Positions 1 through 8,718 are shown, counted from the stretch's first letter. The stretch is DNA of 64,000 nt from Xanthobacteraceae bacterium (GCA_029266425.1 JAQSWY010000001.1:186001-250000), one strand, 5' to 3'. The notes: generated by a model not told the origin, from the letters alone. Made by a program: numbers and translations.

Positions 1-364
1 TAGGCCCCTCCCGAGAGAAACAATGCGATCTTGGGCTGGCAAATCTGTTCGCAAGTAAGAGCTCTATCAGTGCGCCTAGCACCGAGACGGTGAGTATGAT
101 CTTTATCCGGCTGTATAAGGAGCGGATCATTGAGTGGCAGCTTTAGCACTTGAGCATGCATATTCAAACTGAGCGCGCTATACAAATCCCATGGGATTCG
201 CCGTCCTTATCCACCGCTCAGATTCGCTCTGCGACGACAGTCCCCGCTGATGATGAAGCAGGGCAGGGATCATCGGGACAAGCATCCTTCGAGGCTCGGG
301 CGTTCGCCCGAGCACCTCAGGATGACGTGGCTTTGCTGCCCGGCAATGAATTCCGGCCCGCCCC
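1..364. other. Gene-free left edge
   Basis: No convincing coding region starts or ends here. Open frames in this stretch run antisense through the downstream ABC transporter gene and have the Arg/Ser-rich composition of shadow frames. The only recognisable structure is a palindromic repeat at 283-326. The first 250 bases show nothing I can name. Confidence 0.6.
283..326. repeat. Intergenic palindrome, family II
   Basis: Inverted repeat with outer arms CATCCTTCGAGGCT and AGCACCTCAGGATG around a CGGGCG/CGCCCG core. Such palindromes are common between genes in Rhizobiales. Related copies lie at about 7827, 12955-12991 and 44129-44162. Here it lies beyond the 3' end of the ABC transporter gene and could also act as a transcription terminator. 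Confidence 0.75.
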
Positions 365-2350
365 TCACCCCCGCCCCACCTTCTTCCCCCGCGCCTTCCT
401 CGCCCTCAAAAACCTCCCCATCAACCGCGACTTCCCCTTCCTCGGGATCAGGTCGATATCCGTCACCAGCTTCGCGCCGCCCTTCCTGCGCTCCAGCACG
501 ATCTTGCGGCTGTGGAAGGCTTCCAGCTCCACGCGGTGGGCGACGCTGACGATCGTCGCCTTGGGCAGCTCCTTGGTGAGCATCTCCATCATCTTGTCCT
601 GGCTCTTCTCGTCGAGGGCGGAGGTCGCCTCGTCCAGCACGATGATGTCGGGGTCGTGCAGCAGCAGGCGGGCGAAGGCGAGGCGCTGCTTCTCGCCGCC
701 GGAGAGCGTCTGGTCCCAGGGCGCGTCCTCCTCGATCTTCTCCTTCAGATGGCCGAGGCCGACCTTGTCGAGAGCGGCGCCGATCTGCTTGACGCTCCAG
801 TCCTCCGCCGCGCCGGGATAGGTCGCGGCGCGGCGGAGCGTTCCCGTGGGCACATACGGCTTCTGCGGCAGCATGAAGAGCCGGCGGTCGGGGTGGAAAT
901 TCACCGTGCCGCCGCCCCAGGGCCAGAGCCCGGCGATGGCGCGCACCAGCGTGCTCTTGCCGCTGCCGGAGGCGCCGGCGACCAGCACCCGCTCGCCCGG
1001 CTCGATCTCCACCTCCGTCTCGCCGACCACCGCCGTGCCGTCGTCGAGGGTGACGGAGAGGTCCTTCAGGCTCAGCATCGCCTTGGGCTCGGTCTCCTCG
1101 CGCTTGATGCGGCCGAACCCTTCGCCGAGCTCGGCCCGCTCCAGCCCGTCGAGCGACATCATCAGCGAGGCGATGCGGCGGGCGCAGGCGTTCCAGTCGG
1201 CGAGGCGCGGATAATTGTCGACCAGCCAGCCGAACGCGGTCTGCACGATGGTGAAGGCGGAGGCTGCCTGCATCACCTGGCCGAGCGTCATCGAGCCGTC
1301 GAGATATTTCGGCGCGCACAGCAGCACCGGCACCACCGGGGCGATCAGATGGGAGCCCTGCGAGACGAAGGTCGTGCGCATGTGCTGGCCGGCAAGGCGC
1401 GCCCATTGCTTCAGCACGCTGGAGAAGGTGCGGTCGATCCCCTCGCGCTCCTCCTGCTCGCCGCCGAGCAGGGCGATGCTCTCGCCATTCTCGCGCACCC
1501 GCGTCAGCACGTAGCGATATTCCGCTTCGGCCTGGTTCTTTCCCTCCGACACCTCGACGAAGCTGCGGCCGATGACGAGGATCGCGCCGGAGGCGATGGC
1601 GGCGTAGAGCACCGCGGCGATCACCAGGAAGCCCGGAATGGTGAGACTGGTGCCGCCGAACGTCACGGTAAGCGCGCCGCCGATGGTCCACAGCACCACG
1701 ATGAAGGTCGCGGCGGAGAGGAAGGCCGAGGTCACCCCGACGATGAAATCGACCGGCGAATCCGTCGCGATCCGCAGATCCTCGGCGATGCGGTATTCCG
1801 GGTTCTCATGGTCGCCGCTGACGAGGTTGAGCTGGTAATAGCGCCCGCTCGCGAGCCAGCGTGAGACCACCGCATTGGTCAGCCAGGCGCGCCAGCGCCG
1901 CTGCATCGCCATCCGCGCATAGACCTGCGCGACCCCAATCAGCACGCTGGCGATGGCGAGCGGGAAGAACACCGCGGTGAGGAAGAACACGGTGGAGGAG
2001 TCGCGCTTCTCGATGCCGTCGAAAATCGCCCGGTTCCATACATTGATGCCGTATTGCAGGCCGACATGGGCGATGATCAGCAGCAGCAGCCCGATGGTGA
2101 GCACCCAGGCGAGCCGGTCGCCCTTGCGGCCCCAATAGCCGCGCGCGCTGATCCAGAAGCGCGTCAGCAAGTAGGATTTGCGCAGCTGCTCGGCTTCCTC
2201 CGGCGAGAGCTCCTCGTCGGGCTCGACAGCTTCCGGGGGAGGCGGCTCCACCGGGGCGCCGGTTTCCGGCACCACATCGGCAAGTTCCGATTTCTCCGGG
2301 GATTGGAGTGTCTTGGACGGTGAGGGCCGCGCGGCTTCCGTAGTGCTCAT
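365..2350 (-). CDS. ABC transporter, fused permease and ATPase (SbmA/BacA-YddA type)
   Basis: Half-transporter of 661 residues. The N-terminus is acidic and Pro-rich, a membrane domain spans roughly residues 60-330, and an ATP-binding domain follows. Walker A is GASGSGKST (about 457), the signature is LSGGEKQR (about 548), and Walker B is IIVLDEAT (about 570). The arrangement matches the ABC_membrane_2 family (SbmA/BacA, YddA and the peroxisomal transporter group), which act as homodimers in the inner membrane. The substrate is unknown; relatives handle peptides or very-long-chain acyl compounds. I chose the ATG at 2350 over an in-frame TTG seven codons upstream. It stands alone, on the same strand as the dehydrogenase genes that lie upstream of it. 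Confidence 0.85.
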   Translation of the reverse strand: MSTTEAARPSPSKTLQSPEKSELADVVPETGAPVEPPPPEAVEPDEELSPEEAEQLRKSYLLTRFWISARGYWGRKGDRLAWVLTIGLLLLIIAHVGLQYGINVWNRAIFDGIEKRDSSTVFFLTAVFFPLAIASVLIGVAQVYARMAMQRRWRAWLTNAVVSRWLASGRYYQLNLVSGDHENPEYRIAEDLRIATDSPVDFIVGVTSAFLSAATFIVVLWTIGGALTVTFGGTSLTIPGFLVIAAVLYAAIASGAILVIGRSFVEVSEGKNQAEAEYRYVLTRVRENGESIALLGGEQEEREGIDRTFSSVLKQWARLAGQHMRTTFVSQGSHLIAPVVPVLLCAPKYLDGSMTLGQVMQAASAFTIVQTAFGWLVDNYPRLADWNACARRIASLMMSLDGLERAELGEGFGRIKREETEPKAMLSLKDLSVTLDDGTAVVGETEVEIEPGERVLVAGASGSGKSTLVRAIAGLWPWGGGTVNFHPDRRLFMLPQKPYVPTGTLRRAATYPGAAEDWSVKQIGAALDKVGLGHLKEKIEEDAPWDQTLSGGEKQRLAFARLLLHDPDIIVLDEATSALDEKSQDKMMEMLTKELPKATIVSVAHRVELEAFHSRKIVLERRKGGAKLVTDIDLIPRKGKSRLMGRFLRARKARGKKVGRG

Positions 2351-2436
2351 GCGCGAACAACGGACCAGCAAATCCGAATGTTCCGTGGTGAGAAGCGCCG
2401 GCCGGTGGCTATGGCTTTTCCGCCACGGGTCGGCCG

Positions 2437-4056
2437 CTAGCCGGCGAGCGAGGCCTTCACCGCCGCCACCGCGCGCAGGCTCAGCGCGGCGATGGTGAGC
2501 GTCGGGTTGGCGGTCGCGGAGGTGGGGAAGACGGCGGAGCCGAGCACGAACAGATTGCGGTGGTCGTGGCTGCGCAGGTCCCTGTCCACGACCGAGCTTT
2601 TCGGATCCTCGCCCATCCGCGCCGTGCCGATGATATGGCCGGCGCCCTGCGCGTTCGGGCTGTGCTTCACCTCGCTCGCGCCGAGGCGGGCGAAGATGTC
2701 GTCATGGGCGGCGATGGAGGCGGCAAAGGCCGCCTTCACATAATCGTCCAGCCGGTAGCTGATGCGCGGCAGCGGCACGCCATACATGTCGCGCTCGTTC
2801 GGATCGAGGCTCACGCGATTGTCGCCTTGCGGCAATTGCTCGACCAGCGAGGCGAGGCGGATATGGCGCGAGGCCTGGTCGCGCAGCGCCTCATTGAGCG
2901 CCTTGCCCCGCAGGCCCTGTTTGGCGAGCTCGCTCGCGGTGGAGATCGGCGCGCCCGTCGGCCACGACCAGCCATCATTGCCGATCTCGATGCGGAACGC
3001 GCCGCGCTCGCGGCGGAACGTGCCGTCGCGCAGATTCTCTATGCCCGAGGTCGAGAGCGGACCGCGATAGGGGTAGACCGGCGCCGGCGCCAGCGCCCAG
3101 GACAGCTGGGTCGGATGGTCCATCAGGTTGCGGCCGACCTGGTCGGAACTGTTGGCGACACCGTTCGGCAGGGTCTCGCTGCGCGAGGCGAGCAGCAGGC
3201 GCGGGCCTTCGATCGCATGGGCGGCGACGACGAACACCTTGCCCGTGGCCGTGCCCTCGCTGCCGTCCCAGCGCTTGAAGCGCACCGCGGCGATGCTGCG
3301 GTCGGCGGCGACATCGAGCGCCACCGCCGTGGTCCGCTCAAACAGCGCCGCCCCGGCGGCGACGGCACGGTCGAGATGGACGGTGGCGTCGTACTTCGCC
3401 TGCACCGGGCAGACCGGGATGCAGCTCGCATTGCCGCAGCACGCCATGCGCCCGTCGCGCTCGACCGAATTGCGGCCTTGCGGGGTGGCGCGCACCTCGT
3501 ACCTCGTGCCCTTCAGCGCGGTGCCGAAGGCGGCGTCGAGATACGTCGGCGCGATGACCGGCATCGGATAGGGCAATGAACGCGGTGAGCCGAGCGTGTC
3601 ACCGGAATGGCCGGCAACGCCGATCTCGGTCTCCGCCGCGCCATAGAACGGCTCGAGCTCGTCATAGGAGATCGGCCAGTCGACCCCCTGGCCGTGGATC
3701 GTCTTCAGCCGGAAGTCGTTCGGCACGAAGCGCAGGCAGGTGCCGAGCCAGTGCCACGTCGTCCCGCCCACCACCTTGATATAGGTGCTGGCGAACTTGT
3801 CCGGCCCATTCTGGCGGTACCAGAAATCGAGATTGTCGGAGACCGGATGCATCGCCTCCGGCACCGGCGGGTAGGGGCATTCCGGCACCTTGATCACCGC
3901 CTGCCAATAGGCATCGACGGCGTTGGCGCGATCGACCGTGGCGCCCGCTTCGAGGATCGCGACCTTGACGCCGGAGGCCGCGAGCTTCGCCGCGAGCAGC
4001 GCGCCGGCGACGCCGGAGCCCACGATGACGACATCGGCGGTGATGGTGTCGGCCAT
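2437..4056 (-). CDS. FAD-dependent sugar dehydrogenase, catalytic subunit (GMC oxidoreductase)
   Basis: GMC-family flavoprotein of 539 residues. It has an N-terminal FAD fold (VGSGVAG, residues 12-18), the HIIGTARMG motif and a C-terminal GSAVFPTSATANPT block with the catalytic-region Asn. Near the middle is CCGNASCIPVC, matching the C-C-x4-C-x3-C spacing that binds a 3Fe-4S cluster in FAD glucose dehydrogenases of the Burkholderia type. It probably oxidises a sugar, sugar alcohol or sugar acid on the periplasmic face and passes electrons through Fe-S to a cytochrome. It has no export signal; in this family it rides out with the small subunit encoded just upstream. The ATG at 4056 has GGGAG upstream. 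The multiheme cytochrome subunit is not adjacent (see 24435). Confidence 0.9.
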   Translation of the reverse strand: MADTITADVVIVGSGVAGALLAAKLAASGVKVAILEAGATVDRANAVDAYWQAVIKVPECPYPPVPEAMHPVSDNLDFWYRQNGPDKFASTYIKVVGGTTWHWLGTCLRFVPNDFRLKTIHGQGVDWPISYDELEPFYGAAETEIGVAGHSGDTLGSPRSLPYPMPVIAPTYLDAAFGTALKGTRYEVRATPQGRNSVERDGRMACCGNASCIPVCPVQAKYDATVHLDRAVAAGAALFERTTAVALDVAADRSIAAVRFKRWDGSEGTATGKVFVVAAHAIEGPRLLLASRSETLPNGVANSSDQVGRNLMDHPTQLSWALAPAPVYPYRGPLSTSGIENLRDGTFRRERGAFRIEIGNDGWSWPTGAPISTASELAKQGLRGKALNEALRDQASRHIRLASLVEQLPQGDNRVSLDPNERDMYGVPLPRISYRLDDYVKAAFAASIAAHDDIFARLGASEVKHSPNAQGAGHIIGTARMGEDPKSSVVDRDLRSHDHRNLFVLGSAVFPTSATANPTLTIAALSLRAVAAVKASLAG

Positions 4057-4071
4057 TTCTCGCTCCCGCAA

Positions 4072-4500
4072 TCAGGCCGGCTGCTGCGACCAGTAGCCGG
4101 TCTCTCCGCCGCAATTGCCGGGCGCCTTGGTGAAGCTCAGCGCCTGCCAGACCAGCGCGTCATTGAAGGTGGCGACGGCTTCGCCCTTGCCGGTGGAATA
4201 GACGCCCGAATACCAGGCGGCAACGATGGCATCGCCCAGCGCCTTGTCGGCGGCCGGGTCCACCGCAAGTCGCTTCAGAGCCTCGCCATGGCCGGTGGCA
4301 TTGAGGCCGCCAAGCAGCGTCGCCGCGACATCCTTGTCGAGCGAAGAGGCGGGCGCGCCGGTGAGGGTGGCGGAGAGGGCGAGGAAGCCATCGACATCGA
4401 GCTCGCCCGCGGCGTGCGCGAAGCCGGCCGGCCCCGCGGCCGCGATCGCGGCGGCCAGCGCGCTCAGAATGGCGTCGCGACGGGTGAGAATCAGCGCCAT
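4072..4500 (-). CDS. Sugar dehydrogenase small (gamma) subunit with Tat-type signal
   Basis: A 142-residue protein beginning with a twin-arginine signal (TRRDAILSALAAAIAAAG), followed by a helical domain typical of the FAD-SLDH small subunit family. In this family the small subunit carries the Tat signal and acts as hitch-hiker chaperone for the flavoprotein. It ends 15 bases before the flavoprotein ATG, so the two form an operon in the usual order, small then large. The ATG at 4500 is preferred; a TTG two codons upstream is possible. Confidence 0.82.
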   Translation of the reverse strand: MALILTRRDAILSALAAAIAAAGPAGFAHAAGELDVDGFLALSATLTGAPASSLDKDVAATLLGGLNATGHGEALKRLAVDPAADKALGDAIVAAWYSGVYSTGKGEAVATFNDALVWQALSFTKAPGNCGGETGYWSQQPA

Positions 4501-4691
4501 GCCCAATGTCCCAGTTTGGAATGATTGGACATCAAGACGTCGTGCCCGGCAATCGCTCGCGAAGCCGAACTCAAGCGGTGCCGTAGCAATGCTTCGGCTT
4601 TGCCGGAGCTTTGCCCTGCCGACTTACGTTGTGTGACAGGCGTTCCTCACCGGGTTGCGATAGAGTCCGCGCGGATTTTTTTTGTGCCGCG

Positions 4692-4718
4692 TGTCGATCC
4701 GCGCTCGCCTCGTTCGTC
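4692..4718 (+). promoter_or_regulatory. Candidate ECF42 sigma-factor promoter
   Basis: TGTCGA at 4692-4697, a 17-base spacer, then CGTC at 4715-4718, about 50 bases before the YCII start codon. ECF42 sigma factors are reported to use a TGTCGA-type -35 and a CGA/TC-type -10 and to drive the linked DGPF/YCII gene. The match is by eye; the element would make the YCII-sigma operon self-activating. Confidence 0.5.
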
Positions 4719-4769
4719 GTTGCAATGAGCGCCGCCGTCCTGGTGCTCTCGAACCTGAGGAAACGTCAC

Positions 4770-5162
4770 ATGCGCTTCATGTTCATCGTCCTGTCCTCCC
4801 AGATGACCCCGCCGACGCCGGAGCTGATGGAGGCCATCGGCAAGCTCAGCGAGCAGGAGATCAAGGCCGGCCGCCTCATCGACACCGGCGGTCTGGTGCC
4901 GCTTCCCATGGGCGGCGCGCAGGTTCAGCTCAAGGGCGGGCAGATCAGGACGATCGACGGTCCCTATGTCGAGGCCAAGGAGATGATCGGCGGCTTTGCC
5001 ATCTTCGAGCTGAAGAACATGGAGGAGGCGATCGCCTCGGCGCAGAACTTCATGCAGCTCCACAAGGAGCTGATGCCGGGCTGGGACGGCACCTGCGAGA
5101 TCCGCCTCATGGCCGAGAATTGTGCGGACACCCATGAAGCGCAGCGCTCCGCTGTCGCCTGA
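4770..5162 (+). CDS. YCII/DGPF-domain protein linked to ECF42 sigma factor
   Basis: Small cytosolic YCII-like protein of 130 residues. It contains the hallmark TIDGPYVEAKE segment (DGPF-like) and alternating strands and helices of a ferredoxin-like fold. Genes of this type are almost always next to ECF42 sigma factors, and the exact biochemical role is unknown. The ATG at 4770 is preceded by GAGGAAA. The 3' end overlaps the sigma factor gene by about 30-40 bases, implying translational coupling. Confidence 0.88.
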   Translation: MRFMFIVLSSQMTPPTPELMEAIGKLSEQEIKAGRLIDTGGLVPLPMGGAQVQLKGGQIRTIDGPYVEAKEMIGGFAIFELKNMEEAIASAQNFMQLHKELMPGWDGTCEIRLMAENCADTHEAQRSAVA

Positions 5163-6495
5163 GACGGGGCACGCATCGTCGGCGGCGCACCCACCCGCCG
5201 CCGACGCTCCAGCGGGTGCACATCGCGCCAGCACCGATGCCGCCATACTCGCCGTGTGGCGGATCGAGCAGCCGCGCCTCATCACTTCTTTGGCGCGGAT
5301 GCTGCGCGACGTGCCGCTGGCCGAGGACCTGACGCAGGAAGCCCTGATCGTCGCCCTGGAGCGCTGGCCGCATAGCGGCGTGCCGGAGCGGCCGGGCGCC
5401 TGGCTGTTCGCGGTCGCCCGGCGCCGCGCGCTCGATCATCTGCGCCGCAACCGCATGCTGGCGTTGAAGCATGGCGAAGTGGCGCGCGAGCTGGAGGACG
5501 AGCAGCAGTCCATGCCCGATTTCGACACTCCGCTGGATGACGATATCGGCGACGAGCTGCTGCGGCTCATCTTCACCGCCTGCCACCCGCTGCTCTCGCG
5601 CGAGGCTAAAGCCGCGCTGGCGCTGCGCATGATCTGCGGCCTGACGACGGAGGAGATCGCCCGCGCCTTCCTGGTGCCGGAGGCGACCATCTCCCAGCGC
5701 ATCGTGCGCGCCAAGCGCACGCTCGCGGAGTCCGGCCTGTCCTACGAGACGCCGCGCGGCGCGGAAGTAGCGGTGCGGCTCAGCTCGGTGCTGGAGGTGC
5801 TCTATCTCATCTTCAACGAGGGCTACACCGCGGCGAAGGGCGACGACTGGATGCGCCCGCAGCTTTGCCACGAGGCGCTGCGGCTCGGCCGGGTGTTGAC
5901 CAATATCGCCCCGAACGAGCCCGAGGCGCACGGCCTGCTGGCGCTGATGGAGCTGAACGCCTCGCGCGCCCGCGCCCGCATCGATGCCGATGGCGAGCCG
6001 ATCCTGCTGATGGATCAGGACCGCCGGCTGTGGGACCAGCTGCAGATAAGGCGCGGCCTCGCCGCCCTGGCGCGGGCGAAAGCGCTCGGCGGGGCAGAGG
6101 GCTGCTACGCCCTGCAGGCCGCCATCGTCTCCTGCCATGCCCGCGCGGCAAGCGCAGAGGAGACCGACTGGCCGCGCATCGCCGGGCTTTATGCCGAGCT
6201 GGCGGCGGTGGCGCCGTCGCCAATCGTCGAGCTCAATCGCGCGGTGGCGGTGGGCATGGCCGAAGGACCGGCGGCGGGACTTGCAATCATCGACCGGCTG
6301 ATGAACGAGCCGGCCTTGGCGCGCTACCATCTGCTGCCGGGCGTGCGCGGCGACCTGCTGTTCCGGCTCGCCCGCTTTGAGGAAGCCCGCGCCGCCTTCG
6401 AGGCCGCCGCCGCGCTGGCCGCCAACGCCCGCGAGCGCGAGCTGATGAGGCGGAGGGCAGCGGAGGCGGGGCAGGCGGCGCGGCCGTCCCGCTGA
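5122..6495 (+). CDS. ECF42-type RNA polymerase sigma factor with C-terminal helical domain
   Basis: Sigma-70 family protein of up to 457 residues. It has region 2 (LTQEALIVALERWP through AWLFAVARRRALDHLRR), region 4 (GLTTEEIARAFLVPEATISQRIVRAKR) and a long C-terminal extension (from about residue 220) of helical TPR-like repeats. In ECF42 proteins this extension replaces an anti-sigma factor as the control element. No anti-sigma gene is present here. The start is either GTG 5122 or ATG 5134, both inside the YCII gene. The stimulus cannot be read from the sequence. Confidence 0.9.
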   Translation: MRTPMKRSAPLSPETGHASSAAHPPAADAPAGAHRASTDAAILAVWRIEQPRLITSLARMLRDVPLAEDLTQEALIVALERWPHSGVPERPGAWLFAVARRRALDHLRRNRMLALKHGEVARELEDEQQSMPDFDTPLDDDIGDELLRLIFTACHPLLSREAKAALALRMICGLTTEEIARAFLVPEATISQRIVRAKRTLAESGLSYETPRGAEVAVRLSSVLEVLYLIFNEGYTAAKGDDWMRPQLCHEALRLGRVLTNIAPNEPEAHGLLALMELNASRARARIDADGEPILLMDQDRRLWDQLQIRRGLAALARAKALGGAEGCYALQAAIVSCHARAASAEETDWPRIAGLYAELAAVAPSPIVELNRAVAVGMAEGPAAGLAIIDRLMNEPALARYHLLPGVRGDLLFRLARFEEARAAFEAAAALAANARERELMRRRAAEAGQAARPSR

Positions 6496-6533
6496 ACCCT
6501 CCATGCGTCGGTATCGTGAGTCCCTCATCTGCC

Positions 6534-6634
6534 GTCATCCCGGACGGCCGGAACGGCCGATCCGGGATCGAAGGAAGGTGTAATGCGGGACTTCGCGCGA
6601 TCCCGGCTCTGCTCCGGCCGGGAAGACGCCTTGT
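6534..6634. repeat. Intergenic palindrome, family I (divergent copy)
   Basis: Starts GTCATCCCGGACGGCC, with the inverted partner GGCCGATCCGGGATCG and a second weaker stem CGGGACTTCGCGCGATCCCG. It lies between the convergent sigma factor and GST genes, where it could also terminate transcription from both sides. This layout resembles elements seen in Bradyrhizobium-like genomes. Confidence 0.6.
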
Positions 6635-6645
6635 GGGGATGAAGG

Positions 6646-7350
6646 TCACTCGCGAAACCGCTCCAGCACCTCCTTCAGCGGCACATGCCCGCGGAACGCT
6701 CCATTGCCCGGAGGCGTCTCGCCATCCTCGATCGCCTGCGCGAACCGCACCGCATCCTCCGCCTCGATCCGCCGGCGCAGCGCGGCGAGCCTGGGATAGG
6801 CATCGACATCCACCGCCCGGTGAAACTCGGCCCAGCGGGCGACGCCGATCAGCGTGGTATCGGCGAGCGTCAGCCGGTCGCCCGCAAGAAAGGCGCTCTC
6901 CCCGATCATCGCCTCCAGCTTTGCATGGCGATCCGCCACCGCCGCTCGGCCATAGGTGCGCAGCACGTCGAGCGTTGAGGGCTCGGCATCCTCCATCTCG
7001 AAGGCGGCCCAGAGCGGGGAGAAGGCCGCGGTGAAGCCGGTGTTCACGAAGCCGATCATCTGGTGCATCCGGTCGGCTTCCGTCGTGCCCGGCACGAAGC
7101 TGATGCGGCGTGCGGCATCGCGCGCCTCCAGCCACAGCGCGATCGCCATGGTCTCGGTCAGCACCCGTCCGTCATCGGTGATCAGCACCGGGGTCTCCTG
7201 CCGGCCATTGAGGCGGGCATAGGCCTCGTTCTTCATCTCGCTCAGCATGTCGACGCGGGCGAGGCGGTAGGGCTGGCCGAGGCGCTCGAACGCCGCGACG
7301 AGCCCCATCGAGCTTCCCGACGGGAAGCCGTACAACAGGATAGGTTCCAT
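6646..7350 (-). CDS. Glutathione S-transferase family protein
   Basis: A 234-residue two-domain GST. The thioredoxin-like N-terminal half holds the active-site Ser region (YGFPSGSSMG, residues 8-17), the glutathione-binding Q-E-T-P-V segment and a TETMAI motif. The C-terminal half is all-helical and carries the conserved LTLADTTL motif. Probably a cytosolic detoxification or isomerase-type GST. It is divergently transcribed from an HxlR regulator 113 bases away, the usual arrangement when such a regulator controls its neighbour. Confidence 0.88.
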   Translation of the reverse strand: MEPILLYGFPSGSSMGLVAAFERLGQPYRLARVDMLSEMKNEAYARLNGRQETPVLITDDGRVLTETMAIALWLEARDAARRISFVPGTTEADRMHQMIGFVNTGFTAAFSPLWAAFEMEDAEPSTLDVLRTYGRAAVADRHAKLEAMIGESAFLAGDRLTLADTTLIGVARWAEFHRAVDVDAYPRLAALRRRIEAEDAVRFAQAIEDGETPPGNGAFRGHVPLKEVLERFRE

Positions 7351-7416
7351 GGTCTCTCTGCCTGATGAGGGGGATCGCTGCGCAGCGAGACTGGACTCTA
7401 GGGATTGGTGGTCCCA

Positions 7417-7440
7417 TGTAAATTACGCACTAATCTGTAA
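7417..7440. promoter_or_regulatory. Candidate HxlR operator in GST/HxlR divergent region
   Basis: The AT-rich patch between the divergent genes contains two TGTAA copies at 7417 and 7436, 19 bases apart, a spacing close to two helical turns. This is the only notable repeat in the intergenic region. Binding by the adjacent HxlR protein is inferred from position only. Confidence 0.3.
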
Positions 7441-7463
7441 CCAGAACGAATGCGGCTAACTCC

Positions 7464-7808
7464 ATGAAAGATCTCGTTTCCCGCTGTCCGATCGAAGAGG
7501 CCATGCAGGTGCTGAGCGGGCGCTGGCCGAGCCTTCTGCTCTATTATCTGAAGGACGGCACCAAGCGCTTCAGCGACTTGCGACGCGACAATCCCACAGT
7601 CTCGCACCGCATGCTGGCGTTGGAATTGAGGAAGCTGGAGGAGGCCGGCATCGTGCGGCGCACCGCGCATTCCGGCTACCCGCTGCGGGTCGACTACGAT
7701 TTGATGCCCGCGGGACGAAAGCTTGTGCCGCTGATCGACGCGTTGGGCGACTGGTGGGAAGAGACGGAGAGCGAGCGCGGCGCACCAGGGATGCGCCCGG
7801 CGGCGTAA
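7464..7808 (+). CDS. HxlR-family winged-helix transcriptional regulator
   Basis: A 114-residue DNA-binding protein with the classic HxlR layout: CPIEEAMQVLSGRWPSLLLYYL, then GTKRFSDLRRDNPTVSHRMLALELRKLEEAGIV (winged helix), then a C-terminal dimerisation helix. Cys8 sits at the position of the redox- or electrophile-sensing Cys of many HxlR proteins. It likely controls the divergent GST gene in response to oxidants or electrophiles; the ligand is not known. Confidence 0.88.
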   Translation: MKDLVSRCPIEEAMQVLSGRWPSLLLYYLKDGTKRFSDLRRDNPTVSHRMLALELRKLEEAGIVRRTAHSGYPLRVDYDLMPAGRKLVPLIDALGDWWEETESERGAPGMRPAA

Positions 7809-7853
7809 GCCCCTCATTGGACCACCTCATCCTGAGGTGGTTCGGAGGACTCC

Positions 7854-7934
7854 GTCATGGCCGGGCTTGTCCCGGCCATCCACGGTTGATCTCTCGTCAT
7901 GGACGTGGATCCCCGGGACAAGCCCGGGGATGAC
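7854..7934. repeat. Intergenic bipartite palindrome, family I, copy a
   Basis: Two linked stems: GTCATGGCCGGGCTTGTCCC... and CCCCGGGACAAGCCCGGGG...ATGAC, joined by a short linker. Outer ends are GTCAT and ATGAC. A family II half-element (CATCCTGAGGTGG) sits directly before it at about 7827-7840. Copy d at 29340 shares its linker type. Confidence 0.8.
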
Positions 7935-7970
7935 GGGTCGTTTGGTGAATCGTCAGCAAGCCTCTCAGGC

Positions 7971-8144
7971 TCAGAACCAGCCGGGGAAGGAATCCTCCCA
8001 GCCACGAACCTTCTGTCCGGCCTCGGTCGGCGCCAGCTGGGCGAGCGCGGCCTTCGTCGTGGCAAGCTCGCGCGGATCGGTGTCCCAGGCGCAGGGCGAG
8101 AGCAGCACGGCAAAGCCGACCAGGCATTTGATGGCGAACTGCAT
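7971..8144 (-). CDS. Small exported or membrane protein of unknown function
   Basis: A predicted 57-residue protein with a hydrophobic N-terminus (FAIKCLVGFAVLLS) and a short polar tail ending in GWF. The ATG at 8144 has an ideal GGGAG ribosome site 6 bases upstream, which is the main reason to believe it. It follows ohr on the same strand by about 50 bases and may be co-transcribed. I do not recognise the family. Confidence 0.5.
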   Translation of the reverse strand: MQFAIKCLVGFAVLLSPCAWDTDPRELATTKAALAQLAPTEAGQKVRGWEDSFPGWF

Positions 8145-8195
8145 GGATATCTCCCGATTGCGCCCGCCCATCGCGATGGGCGGGCCGGTGCCGGT

Positions 8196-8615
8196 TCAGA
8201 CGAGATTGATGACGACGTCGATATTGCCGCGGGTCGCCTTGGAGTAAGGGCAGGTCTGGTGGGCGGCGTTCACGATTTCTTCGGCGACATCGCGCTCGAG
8301 GCCGGGCAGGCTGACATTGAGCCGCGCCTGCAGGAAATAGGCGCCGTCCGTGGTGCCGAGATCGACCTCGGCATCGACCGCATGGCCGGCCGGCAGCGCG
8401 ATCTTGCGCTGGGCGGCGGCGATGCCCATCGCGCCGATGAAGCAGGCCGACCAGCCGGCGGCGAAGAGCTGCTCCGGATTGGTGCCGGCCCCGGAGGAAC
8501 CGGGCGACGACAGCTTGATGTCGAGGCGGCTGTCCGAGCTGCGCGAGGTGCCGTCGCGCCCGCCGGTGGTGTAGGTCTTGCCGGTATAGAGCACCTTCTC
8601 GATCCTGGTGGTCAT
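8196..8615 (-). CDS. ohr: Ohr/OsmC organic hydroperoxide resistance protein
   Basis: A 139-residue OsmC-fold peroxidase. The two reactive cysteines are in WSACFIGA and TCPYSKAT, spaced as in Ohr, and the sequence begins with the typical KVLYTGKTYTTGGRDG. Ohr reduces organic hydroperoxides using lipoylated partners. The ATG at 8615 is preceded by AAGGA. Its upstream region carries a direct repeat (8719-8734) like those flanking the dipZ/response-regulator promoters, so it may respond to that two-component system rather than to a MarR-type OhrR, for which no gene is present here. Confidence 0.9.
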   Translation of the reverse strand: MTTRIEKVLYTGKTYTTGGRDGTSRSSDSRLDIKLSSPGSSGAGTNPEQLFAAGWSACFIGAMGIAAAQRKIALPAGHAVDAEVDLGTTDGAYFLQARLNVSLPGLERDVAEEIVNAAHQTCPYSKATRGNIDVVINLV

Positions 8616-8718
8616 GGGAGTGTCCTTGTGCGGGATGTGAGCGCCGTCTGGCCGCTCAGCGAATGCCCGCATAAGGCGCCCCCGCCGTATCCGGCATGTG
8701 TTCGGACGGATGCCGAAG

